A DNA stretch of 64,000 nucleotides from Cladorhizidae sp. MBARI D1340-BT2 (taxonomy: Eukaryota; Porifera; Demospongiae; Poecilosclerida; Cladorhizidae), in assembly GCA_028752905.1 (NCBI GenBank), contig JAQNBH010000012.1, positions 20,177,545-20,241,544 of the forward strand. Direction: 5' to 3'. The notes under the pieces are model-generated. The model was not told the origin of the DNA. It saw only the letters and a program-made list of their open reading frames with translations, and made no database searches. Shown here in pieces: positions 23,185 through 35,628 of this stretch (positions are counted from its first letter, which is position 1; each line of letters opens with the position of its first letter). The position numbers and the translations under genes were made by a program.

Positions 23185-23870
23185 TATTTTTTTATTTTTT
23201 TTTTAAACAATTTTAATATATATATATATAAACAGAATAACAAACAAACATTAACAAACAACAACAAACAAACATTAAAACAAAAAATCTTAATACACTA
23301 CTTATAAAAAATAATCGTCATTACAACTAAAGCTGGTGCCCAGCACAGCTGCAGTGTTACCTCGCTGCACGGCTACTGCAATCCGCTGGGAAAGGAAAAA
23401 GGAGGAGCGGGGATCATCCGTTTCCTGTTTGAGACGGTTGCCCAAATCTGAAAAGAAAAGACCTGCAGACTTGCCAAATGAACCAGCCGTCTCGATTCCA
23501 ATTGGCACAAAAAAATGGGAGACAGCCAAAGAGGAGTATTTTATTCTCTTACGGTATTCGGCATTGCTTGCCACCGAGCCAGGGCCATCAGAAGACAAGG
23601 AGGCGTAGGAGGGAGCGAAGGTGTCTACAATTGTAGCGTCCCATACCAAAATACGCCCATTTTTCCAGGGAATGACGGAAGCCCCATCCGGACGCTTACC
23701 ATCAGAACGTGACAAGCCCGGAGGCTCCAGGTGCGAGGGAACCTTGATGGCTGCCAAGGATCGCCGGATGATCTCATTCACTTCCCCGTGTCTGGAATGA
23801 CGCCCTTGGCTGTACTTACAACTGAGGCCGTGTGTGCCGTACTTGTCAACATTAAGACCACACAAATGAC
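23185..23870 (-). mobile_element. Retrotransposon fragment, copy 5 (686 bp)
   Basis: It lies 3385 bp downstream of copy 4 in the second HOR-3385 unit, in the monomer at 22388. The T-rich left end is like that of copies 1 and 2, while coding differences group it with copies 3 and 4. It is the last retroelement DNA in the window; the following ~40 kb of array has none. Confidence 0.85.
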
Positions 23871-23871
23871 A
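23302..23871 (-). pseudogene. Retrotransposon protein C-terminal fragment, copy 5
   Basis: The open frame of 189 residues has Asn at position 7, Val at 8, Gly at 29 and the standard TAA stop. Of the five copies it has no private amino-acid change that I could see, so it may be closest to the sequence that was first captured. There is no start codon or upstream promoter from the element itself. Confidence 0.7.
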
Positions 23872-25772
23872 TTTGCCCTAATTTGGTCTATATGTTTCTC
23901 ATTTTCCCCCCAAATTTTTTGTTATTTTGCCGTAAAGCTCATAACTTTTCTACACTTTACCCAAAAAAGAAAATTTTTATATCACCGGATAGCCCTTCTA
24001 ATTATCTGTCTTTTGTACGTGCCAAAATTTTGAGTACTCTAAGTATTAGCAAGTTATGGTGATTTGAAGTGGTAAGGTTTGCGATCTTTCCTGGCGTTTT
24101 CCAGTTGCCAAAGCGGTGGCCTGCCAGTGAAAAACCACTACATTTATTTATAATCTGTTGACATGTTGCAGATAAGGGCCTTCTCTATCAGTTGACAAAA
24201 TCTGGGACTTTGGTCTTGTTAATTAGGGCAGTTATGACATGTTAGCTTCGTAGATTATCCACACTTCACTGAATAGACTTGATGTATAGCTATTAAGATA
24301 GGACTCTCTAAGTGCTCTCTCTTGATACCAAACATCCATATATTCTGCACACTTCACTGTAATGGACTTGCAAGATAGGTATCTCTCAGTGTTCTCTATC
24401 TTGAGCTAAACATGTTAGCTTCATAGATTCTCCACACTTCACTGAATAGACTTGATATAATTATAGCTCTAAAGGTAGGCCTCTCTCTGTTCTCTCTCTT
24501 GATACCAAACATCCGTATATTCTGCATACATAGAATCACAAGATAGGTTTCTCTATGTGTTCTCTATCTTGATGCTAAACAGGTTAGCTTCATAGATTCT
24601 CCACACTTCACTGTATAAACTTGATATATAGCTATTAAGATAGGTCTCTCCCTGTGCTCTCTGTTGATATCAAACATCCATAATATTCTGCACACTTCAC
24701 TGTAATGGACTTGATATGATTCGAATGATAGGTTTCATTATGTGTTCTCTATCTTGATATTTGCCCTAATTTGGTCTATATGTTTCTCATTTTTTCCCCA
24801 AAAATCTTGTTATTTTGCCGTAAAGCTCATAACATTTCAACACTTTACCCAAAAAAGAAATATTTTATATCACCGGATAGCCCTTCTAATTATCTGTCTT
24901 TTGTACGTGCCAAAATTTTGAGTACTCTAAGTATTAGCAAGTTATGGTGATTTGAAGTGGTAAGGTTTGCGATCTTTCCTGGCGTTTTCCAGTTGCCAAA
25001 GCGGTGGCCTGCCAGTGAAAAACCACTACATTTTTTGATAATCTGTTGATATGTTGCAGATAAGGGCCTTCTCTATCAGTTGACAAAATCTGGGACTTTG
25101 GTCTTGTAAATTAGGGCAGTTATAAATTGTACTCTTACTTGATGCTAAACATGTTAGCTTCGTAGATTATCCACACTTCACTGAATAGACTTGATGTATA
25201 GCTATTAAGATAGGACTCTCTAAGTGCTCTCTCTTGATACCAAACATCCATATATTCTGCACACTTAACTGTAATGGACTTGCATGATAGGTATCTCTCA
25301 GTGTTCTCTATCTTGAGCTAAACATGTTAGCTTCATAGATTCTCCACACTTCACTGAATAGACTTGATATATAGCTCTAAAGGTAGGCCTCTCTCTGTTC
25401 TCTCTTGATACCAAACATCCGTATATTCTGCATACATAGAATCACAAGATAGGTTTCTCTATGTGTTCTCTATCTTGATGCTAAACAGGTTAGCTTCATA
25501 GATTCTCCACACTTCACTGTATAAACTTGATATATAGCTATTAAGATAGGTCTCTCCCTGTGCTCTCTGTTGATATCAAACATCCATAATATTCTGCACA
25601 CTTCACTGTAATGGACTTGATATGATTCGAATGATAGGTTTCATTATGTGTTCTCTATCTTGATATTTGCCCTAATTTGGTCTATATGTTTCTCATTTTT
25701 TCCCCAAAAATCTTGTTATTTTGCCGTAAAGCTCATAACATTTCAACACTTTACCTAAAAAATATAATTTTT

Positions 25773-28700
25773 ATATCACCGGATAGCCCTTCTAATTATC
25801 TGTCTTTCGTAAGTGCCAAAATTTTGAGTACTCTAAGTATTAGCAAGTTATGGTGATTTGAAGTGGTAAGGTTTGCGATCTTTCCTGGCGTTTTCCAGTT
25901 GCCAAAGCGGTGGCCTGCCAGTGAAAAACCACTACATTTATTGATAATCTGTTGACATGTTGCAGATAAGGGCCTTCTCTATCAGTTGACAAAATCTGGG
26001 ACTTTGGTCTTGTTAATTAGGGCAGTTATGATATGTTAGCTTCGTAGATTATCCACACTTCACTGAATAGACTTGATGTATAGCTATTAAGATAGGACTC
26101 TCTAAGTGCTCTCTCTTGATACCAAACATCCATATATTCTGCACACTTCACTGTAATGGACTTGCAAGATAGGTATCTCTCAGTGTTCTCTATCTTGAGC
26201 TAAACATGTTAGCTTCATAGATTCTCCACACTTCACTGAATAGACTTGATATATAGCTCTAAAGGTAGGCCTCTCTCTGTTCTCTCTCTTGATACCAAAC
26301 ATCCGTATATTCTGCATACATAGAATCACAAGATAGGTTTCTCTATGTGTTCTCTATCTTGATGCTAAACAGGTTAGCTTCATAGATTCTCCACACTTCA
26401 CTGTATAAACTTGATATATAGCTATTAAGATAGGTCTCTCCCTGTGCTCTCTGTTGATATCAAACATCCATAATATTCTGCACACTTCACTGTAATGGAC
26501 TTGATATGATTTGAATGATAGGTTTCATTATGTGTTCTCTATCTTGATATTTGCCCTAATTTGGTCTATATGTTTCTCATTTCCCCCCCAAAAATCTTGT
26601 TATTTTGCCGTAAAGCTCATAACATTTCAACACTTTACCCAAAAAAGATAATTTTTATATCACCGGATAGCCCTTCTAATTATCTGTCTTTTGTACGTGC
26701 CAAAATTTTGAGTACTCTAAGTATTAGCAAGTTATGGTGATTTGAAGTGGTAAGGTTTGCGATCTTTCCTGGCGTTTTCCAGTTGCCAAAGCGGTGGCCT
26801 GCCAGTGAAAAACCACTACATTTTTTGATAATCTGTTGATATGTTGCAGATAAGGGCCTTCTCTATCAGTTGACAAAATCTGGGACTTTGGTCTTGTAAA
26901 TTAGGGCAGTTATAAATTGTACTCTTACTTGATGCTAAACATGTTAGCTTCGTAGATTATCCACACTTCACTGAATAGACTTGATGTATAGCTATTAAGA
27001 TAGGACTCTCTAAGTGCTCTCTCTTGATACCAAACATCCATATATTCTGCACACTTAACTGTAATGGACTTGCATGATAGGTATCTCTCAGTGTTCTCTA
27101 TCTTGAGCTAAACATGTTAGCTTCATAGATTCTCCACACTTCACTGAATAGACTTGATATATAGCTCTAAAGGTAGGCCTCTCTCTGTTCTCTCTTGATA
27201 CCAAACATCCGTATATTCTGCATACATAGAATCACAAGATAGGTTTCTCTATGTGTTCTCTATCTTGATGCTAAACAGGTTAGCTTCATAGATTCTCCAC
27301 ACTTCACTGTATAAACTTGATATATAGCTATTAAGATAGGTCTCTCCCTGTGCTCTCTGTTGATATCAAACATCCATAATATTCTGCACACTTCACTGTA
27401 ATGGACTTGATATGATTCGAATGATAGGTTTCATTATGTGTTCTCTATCTTGATATTTGCCCTAATTTGGTCTATATGTTTCTCATTTTTTCCCCAAAAA
27501 TCTTGTTATTTTGCCGTAAAGCTCATAACATTTCAACACTTTACCCCAAAAAGATAATTTTTATATCACCGGATAGCCCTTCTAATTATATGTCTTTTGT
27601 ACGTGCCAAAATTTTGAGTACTCTAAGTATTAGCAAGTTATGGTGATTTGAAGTGGTAAGGTTTGCGATCTTTCCTGGCGTTTTCCAGTTGCCAAAGCGG
27701 TGGCCTGCCAGTGAAAAACCACTACATTTATTGATAATCTGTTGACATGTTGCAGATAAGGGCCTTCTCTATCAGTTGACAAAATCTGGGACTTTGGTCT
27801 TGTTAATTAGGGCAGTTATGACATGTTAGCTTCGTAGATTATCCACACTTCACTGAATAGACTTGATGTATAGCTATTAAGATAGGACTCTCTAAGTGCT
27901 CTCTCTTGATACCAAACATCCATATATTCTGCACACTTCACTGTAATGGACTTGCAAGATAGGTATCTCTCAGTGTTCTCTATCTTGAGCTAAACATGTT
28001 AGCTTCATAGATTCTCCACACTTCACTGAATAGACTTGATATATAGCTCTAAAGGTAGGCCTCTCTCTGTTCTCTCTCTTGATACCAAACATCCGTATAT
28101 TCTGCATACATAGAATCACAAGATAGGTTTCTCTATGTGTTCTCTATCTTGATGCTAAACAGGTTAGCTTCATAGATTCTCCACACTTCACTGTATAAAC
28201 TTGATATATAGCTATTAAGATAGGTCTCTCCCTGTGCTCTCTGTTGATATCAAACATCCATAATATTCTGCACACTTCACTGTAATGGACTTGATATGAT
28301 TTGAATGATAGGTTTCATTATGTGTTCTCTATCTTGATATTTGCCCTAATTTGGTCTATATGTTTCTCATTTCCCCCCCAAAAATCTTGTTATTTTGCCG
28401 TAAAGCTCATAACTTTTCTACACTTTACCCCAAAAAGATAATTTTTATATCACCGGATAGCCCTTCTAATTATCTGTCTTTTGTACGTACCAAAATTTTG
28501 AGTACTCTAAGTATTAGCAAGTTATGGTGATTTGAAGTGGTAAGGTTTGCGATCTTTCCTGGCGTTTTCCAGTTGCCAAAGCGGTGGCCTGCCAGTGAAA
28601 AACCACTACATTTTTTGATAATCTGTTGATATGTTGCAGATAAGGGCCTTCTCTATCAGTTGACAAAATCTGGGACTTTGGTCTTGTAAATTAGGGCAGT

Positions 28701-30258
28701 TATAAATTGTACTCTTACTTGATGCTAAACATGTTAGCTTCGTAGATTATCCACACTTCACTGAATAGACTTGATGTATAGCTATTAAGATAGGACTCTC
28801 TAAGTGCTCTCTCTTGATACCAAACATCCATATATTCTGCACACTTAACTGTAATGGACTTGCATGATAGGTATCTCTCAGTGTTCTCTATCTTGAGCTA
28901 AACATGTTAGCTTCATAGATTCTCCACACTTCACTGAATAGACTTGATATATAGCTCTAAAGGTAGGCCTCTCTCTGTTCTCTCTTGATACCAAACATCC
29001 GTATATTCTGCATACATAGAATCACAAGATAGGTTTCTCTATGTGTTCTCTATCTTGATGCTAAACAGGTTAGCTTCATAGATTCTCCACACTTCACTGT
29101 ATAAACTTGATATATAGCTATTAAGATAGGTCTCTCCCTGTGCTCTCTGTTGATATCAAACATCCATAATATTCTGCACACTTCACTGTAATGGACTTGA
29201 TATGATTCGAATGATAGGTTTCATTATGTGTTCTCTATCTTGATATTTGCCCTAATTTGGTCTATATGTTTCTCATTTTTTCCCCAAAAATCTTGTTATT
29301 TTGCCGTAAAGCTCATAACATTTCAACACTTTACCCCAAAAAGATAATTTTTATATCACCGGATAGCCCTTCTAATTATCTGTCTTTTATACGTGCCAAA
29401 ATTTTGACTACTCTAAGTATTAGCAAGTTATGGAGATTTGAAGTGGTAAGGTTTGCGATCTTTCCTGGCGTTTTCCAGTTGCCAAAGCGGTGGCCTGCCA
29501 GTGAAAAACCACTACATTTTTTGATAATCTGTTGATATGTTGCAGATAAGGGCCTTCTCTATCAGTTGACAAAATCTGGGACTTTGGTCTTGTAAATTAG
29601 GGCAGTTATAAATTGTACTCTTACTTGATGCTAAATATGTTAGCTTCGTAGATTATCCACACTTCACTGAATAGACTTGATGTATAGCTATTAAGATAGG
29701 ACTCTCTAAGTGCTCTCTCTTGATACCAAACATCCATATATTCTGCACACTTAACTGTAATGGACTTGCATGATAGGTATCTCTCAGTGTTCTCTATCTT
29801 GAGCTAAACATGTTAGCTTCATAGATTCTCCACACTTCACTGAATAGACTTGATATATAGCTCTAAAGGTAGGCCTCTCTCTGTTCTCTCTTGATACCAA
29901 ACATCCGTATATTCTGCATACATAGAATCACAAGATAGGTTTCTCTATGTGTTCTCTATCTTGATGCTAAACAGGTTAGCTTCATAGATTCTCCACACTT
30001 CACTGTATAAACTTGATATATAGCTATTAAGATAGGTCTCTCCCTGTGCTCTCTGTTGATATCAAACATCCATAATATTCTGCACACTTCACTGTAATGG
30101 ACTTGATATGATTCGAATGATAGGTTTCATTATGTGTTCTCTATCTTGATATTTGCCCTAATTTGGTCTATATGTTTCTCATTTTTTCCCCAAAAATCTT
30201 GTTATTTTGCCGTAAAGCTCATAACATTTCAACACTTTACCTAAAAAAGATAATTTTT
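25773..30258 (+). repeat. Alternating 884/906-bp monomers, 4.49-kb unit copy 1
   Basis: Monomers start at 25773 (884), 26657 (906), 27563 (884), 28447 (906) and 29353 (906). The 906-bp type has a linked set of changes: CATTTTTTGATAATC, GTTGATATG, TTGTAAATTAGG, TTATAAATTG, CACTTAACTG, TTGCATGATAGG and a CT run shorter by 2 bp. The first monomer has GTTATGATATG, and the fourth has GTACGTACC. The same markers recur 4486 bp downstream. Confidence 0.87.
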
Positions 30259-33200
30259 ATATCACCGGATAGCCCTTCTAATTATCTGTCTTTTGTACGT
30301 GCCAAAATTTTGAGTACTCTAAGTATTAGCAAGTTATGGTGATTTGAAGTGGTAAGGTTTGCGATCTTTCCTGGCGTTTTCCAGTTGCCAAAGCGGTGGC
30401 CTGCCAGTGAAAAACCACTACATTTATTGATAATCTGTTGACATGTTGCAGATAAGGGCCTTCTCTATCAGTTGACAAAATCTGGGACTTTGGTCTTGTT
30501 AATTAGGGCAGTTATGATATGTTAGCTTCGTAGATTATCCACACTTCACTGAATAGACTTGATGTATAGCTATTAAGATAGGACTCTCTAAGTGCTCTCT
30601 CTTGATACCAAACATCCATATATTCTGCACACTTCACTGTAATGGACTTGCAAGATAGGTATCTCTCAGTGTTCTCTATCTTGAGCTAAACATGTTAGCT
30701 TCATAGATTCTCCACACTTCACTGAATAGACTTGATATATAGCTCTAAAGGTAGGCCTCTCTCTGTTCTCTCTCTTGATACCAAACATCCGTATATTCTG
30801 CATACATAGAATCACAAGATAGGTTTCTCTATGTGTTCTCTATCTTGATGCTAAACAGGTTAGCTTCATAGATTCTCCACACTTCACTGTATAAACTTGA
30901 TATATAGCTATTAAGATAGGTCTCTCCCTGTGCTCTCTGTTGATATCAAACATCCATAATATTCTGCACACTTCACTGTAATGGACTTGATATGATTTGA
31001 ATGATAGGTTTCATTATGTGTTCTCTATCTTGATATTTGCCCTAATTTGGTCTATATGTTTCTCATTTCCCCCCCAAAAATCTTGTTATTTTGCCGTAAA
31101 GCTCATAACATTTCAACACTTTACCCAAAAAAGATAATTTTTATATCACCGGATAGCCCTTCTAATTATCTGTCTTTTGTACGTGCCAAAATTTTGAGTA
31201 CTCTAAGTATTAGCAAGTTATGGTGATTTGAAGTGGTAAGGTTTGCGATCTTTCCTGGCGTTTTCCAGTTGCCAAAGCGGTGGCCTGCCAGTGAAAAACC
31301 ACTACATTTTTTGATAATCTGTTGATATGTTGCAGATAAGGGCCTTCTCTATCAGTTGACAAAATCTGGGACTTTGGTCTTGTAAATTAGGGCAGTTATA
31401 AATTGTACTCTTACTTGATGCTAAACATGTTAGCTTCGTAGATTATCCACACTTCACTGAATAGACTTGATGTATAGCTATTAAGATAGGACTCTCTAAG
31501 TGCTCTCTCTTGATACCAAACATCCATATATTCTGCACACTTAACTGTAATGGACTTGCATGATAGGTATCTCTCAGTGTTCTCTATCTTGAGCTAAACA
31601 TGTTAGCTTCATAGATTCTCCACACTTCACTGAATAGACTTGATATATAGCTCTAAAGGTAGGCCTCTCTCTGTTCTCTCTTGATACCAAACATCCGTAT
31701 ATTCTGCATACATAGAATCACAAGATAGGTTTCTCTATGTGTTCTCTATCTTGATGCTAAACAGGTTAGCTTCATAGATTCTCCACACTTCACTGTATAA
31801 ACTTGATATATAGCTATTAAGATAGGTCTCTCCCTGTGCTCTCTGTTGATATCAAACATCCATAATATTCTGCACACTTCACTGTAATGGACTTGATATG
31901 ATTCGAATGATAGGTTTCATTATGTGTTCTCTATCTTGATATTTGCCCTAATTTGGTCTATATGTTTCTCATTTTTTCCCCAAAAATCTTGTTATTTTGC
32001 CGTAAAGCTCATAACATTTCAACACTTTACCCCAAAAAGATAATTTTTATATCACCGGATAGCCCTTCTAATTATCTGTCTTTTGTACGTGCCAAAATTT
32101 TGAGTACTCTAAGTATTAGCAAGTTATGGTGATTTGAAGTGGTAAGGTTTGCGATCTTTCCTGGCGTTTTCCAGTTGCCAAAGCGGTGGCCTGCCAGTGA
32201 AAAACCACTACATTTATTGATAATCTGTTGACATGTTGCAGATAAGGGCCTTCTCTATCAGTTGACAAAATCTGGGACTTTGGTCTTGTTAATTAGGGCA
32301 GTTATGACATGTTAGCTTCGTAGATTATCCACACTTCACTGAATAGACTTGATGTATAGCTATTAAGATAGGACTCTCTAAGTGCTCTCTCTTGATACCA
32401 AACATCCATATATTCTGCACACTTCACTGTAATGGACTTGCAAGATAGGTATCTCTCAGTGTTCTCTATCTTGAGCTAAACATGTTAGCTTCATAGATTC
32501 TCCACACTTCACTGAATAGACTTGATATATAGCTCTAAAGGTAGGCCTCTCTCTGTTCTCTCTCTTGATACCAAACATCCGTATATTCTGCATACATAGA
32601 ATCACAAGATAGGTTTCTCTATGTGTTCTCTATCTTGATGCTAAACAGGTTAGCTTCATAGATTCTCCACACTTCACTGTATAAACTTGATATATAGCTA
32701 TTAAGATAGGTCTCTCCCTGTGCTCTCTGTTGATATCAAACATCCATAATATTCTGCACACTTCACTGTAATGGACTTGATATGATTTGAATGATAGGTT
32801 TCATTATGTGTTCTCTATCTTGATATTTGCCCTAATTTGGTCTATATGTTTCTCATTTCCCCCCCAAAAATCTTGTTATTTTGCCGTAAAGCTCATAACT
32901 TTTCTACACTTTACCCCAAAAAGATAATTTTTATATCACCGGATAGCCCTTCTAATTATCTGTCTTTTGTACGTACCAAAATTTTGAGTACTCTAAGTAT
33001 TAGCAAGTTATGGTGATTTGAAGTGGTAAGGTTTGCGATCTTTCCTGGCGTTTTCCAGTTGCCAAAGCGGTGGCCTGCCAGTGAAAAACCACTACATTTT
33101 TTGATAATCTGTTGATATGTTGCAGATAAGGGCCTTCTCTATCAGTTGACAAAATCTGGGACTTTGGTCTTGTAAATTAGGGCAGTTATAAATTGTACTC

Positions 33201-34722
33201 TTACTTGATGCTAAACATGTTAGCTTCGTAGATTATCCACACTTCACTGAATAGACTTGATGTATAGCTATTAAGATAGGACTCTCTAAGTGCTCTCTCT
33301 TGATACCAAACATCCATATATTCTGCACACTTAACTGTAATGGACTTGCATGATAGGTATCTCTCAGTGTTCTCTATCTTGAGCTAAACATGTTAGCTTC
33401 ATAGATTCTCCACACTTCACTGAATAGACTTGATATATAGCTCTAAAGGTAGGCCTCTCTCTGTTCTCTCTTGATACCAAACATCCGTATATTCTGCATA
33501 CATAGAATCACAAGATAGGTTTCTCTATGTGTTCTCTATCTTGATGCTAAACAGGTTAGCTTCATAGATTCTCCACACTTCACTGTATAAACTTGATATA
33601 TAGCTATTAAGATAGGTCTCTCCCTGTGCTCTCTGTTGATATCAAACATCCATAATATTCTGCACACTTCACTGTAATGGACTTGATATGATTCGAATGA
33701 TAGGTTTCATTATGTGTTCTCTATCTTGATATTTGCCCTAATTTGGTCTATATGTTTCTCATTTTTTCCCCAAAAATCTTGTTATTTTGCCGTAAAGCTC
33801 ATAACATTTCAACACTTTACCCCAAAAAGATAATTTTTATATCACCGGATAGCCCTTCTAATTATCTGTCTTTTGTACGTGCCAAAATTTTGAGTACTCT
33901 AAGTATTAGCAAGTTATGGTGATTTGAAGTGGTAAGGTTTGCGATCTTTCCTGGCGTTTTCCAGTTGCCAAAGCGGTGGCCTGCCAGTGAAAAACCACTA
34001 CATTTATTGATAATCTGTTGACATGTTGCAGATAAGGGCCTTCTCTATCAGTTGACAAAATCTGGGACTTTGGTCTTGTTAATTAGGGCAGTTATGACAT
34101 GTTAGCTTCGTAGATTATCCACACTTCACTGAATAGACTTGATGTATAGCTATTAAGATAGGACTCTCTAAGTGCTCTCTCTTGATACCAAACATCCATA
34201 TATTCTGCACACTTCACTGTAATGGACTTGCAAGATAGGTATCTCTCAGTGTTCTCTATCTTGAGCTAAACATGTTAGCTTCATAGATTCTCCACACTTC
34301 ACTGAATAGACTTGATATATAGCTCTAAAGGTAGGCCTCTCTCTGTTCTCTCTCTTGATACCAAACATCCGTATATTCTGCATACATAGAATCACAAGAT
34401 AGGTTTCTCTATGTGTTCTCTATCTTGATGCTAAACAGGTTAGCTTCATAGATTCTCCACACTTCACTGTATAAACTTGATATATAGCTATTAAGATAGG
34501 TCTCTCCCTGTGCTCTCTGTTGATATCAAACATCCATAATATTCTGCACACTTCACTGTAATGGACTTGATATGATTCGAATGATAGGTTTCATTATGTG
34601 TTCTCTATCTTGATATTTGCCCTAATTTGGTCTATATGTTTCTCATTTTCCCCCCAAAAATCTTGTTATTTTGCCGTAAAGCTCATAACTTTTCTACACT
34701 TTACCCAAAAAAGATAATTTTT
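30259..34722 (+). repeat. Alternating 884/906-bp monomers, 4.49-kb unit copy 2
   Basis: Monomers start at 30259 (884), 31143 (906), 32049 (884), 32933 (906) and 33839 (884). GTTATGATATG (near 30513) and GTACGTACC (near 32972) reproduce the markers of copy 1 in order. The monomers before each copy both end in TTTACCTAAAAAA, so the duplication extends slightly to the left. The fifth monomer departs from copy 1 (884 instead of 906 bp). Confidence 0.85.
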
Positions 34723-35628
34723 ATATCACCGGATAGCCCTTCTAATTATCTGTCTTTTGTACGTGCCAAAATTTTGAGTACTCTAAGTATTAGCAAGTTA
34801 TGGTGATTTGAAGTGGTAAGGTTTGCGATCTTTCCTGGCGTTTTCCAGTTGCCAAAGCGGTGGCCTGCCAGTGAAAAACCACTACATTTATTGATAATCT
34901 GTTGACATGTTGCAGATAAGGGCCTTCTCTATCAGTTGACAAAATCTGGGACTTTGGTCTTGTAAATTAGGGCAGTTATAAATTGTACTCTTACTTGATG
35001 CTAAACATGTTAGCTTCGTAGATTATCCACACTTCACTGAATAGACTTGATGTATAGCTATTAAGATAGGACTCTCTAAGTGCTCTCTCTTGATACCAAA
35101 CATCCATATATTCTGCACACTTAACTGTAATGGACTTGCATGATAGGTATCTCTCAGTGTTCTCTATCTTGAGCTAAACATGTTAGCTTCATAGATTCTC
35201 CACACTTCACTGAATAGACTTGATATATAGCTCTAAAGGTAGGCCTCTCTCTGTTCTCTCTTGATACCAAACATCCGTATATTCTGCATACATAGAATCA
35301 CAAGATAGGTTTCTCTATGTGTTCTCTATCTTGATGCTAAACAGGTTAGCTTCATAGATTCTCCACACTTCACTGTATAAACTTGATATATAGCTATTAA
35401 GATAGGTCTCTCCCTGTGCTCTCTGTTGATATCAAACATCCATAATATTCTGCACACTTCACTGTAATGGACTTGATATGATTCGAATGATAGGTTTCAT
35501 TATGTGTTCTCTATCTTGATATTTGCCCTAATTTGGTCTATATGTTTCTCATTTTTTCCCCAAAAATCTTGTTATTTTGCCGTAAAGCTCATAACATTTC
35601 AACACTTTACCCCAAAAAGATAATTTTT
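34723..35628 (+). repeat. Chimeric monomer: 884-type start, 906-type remainder
   Basis: This 906-bp monomer has the common form at CATTTATTGATAATC and GTTGACATG (to about 34906). From TTGTAAATTAGG (34964) onward it has the complete 906-type marker set, including TTATAAATTG, CACTTAACTG and GCATGATAGG. Every other 906-bp monomer has the 906-type bases on both sides. The switch lies between about 34907 and 34963, consistent with one crossover or gene-conversion edge. Confidence 0.85.

Larger units (their letters stand above)
22388..25772 (+). repeat. Higher-order repeat HOR-3385, copy 2
   Basis: Monomers start at 22388 (1591, with insert), 23979 (888) and 24867 (906). Private differences from copy 1 include TTTATTTATAATC near 24141 and a tail ending GAAATATTTTATATC. 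This is the last block holding retroelement DNA; none occurs from 23871 to the right edge. Confidence 0.9.

Noticed and set aside
3457..23870. Five independent retrotransposon insertions with strict site specificity
   Set aside because: Identical 5' truncation and identical host markers are expected from one event followed by amplification. Site-specific elements would vary in 5' truncation.
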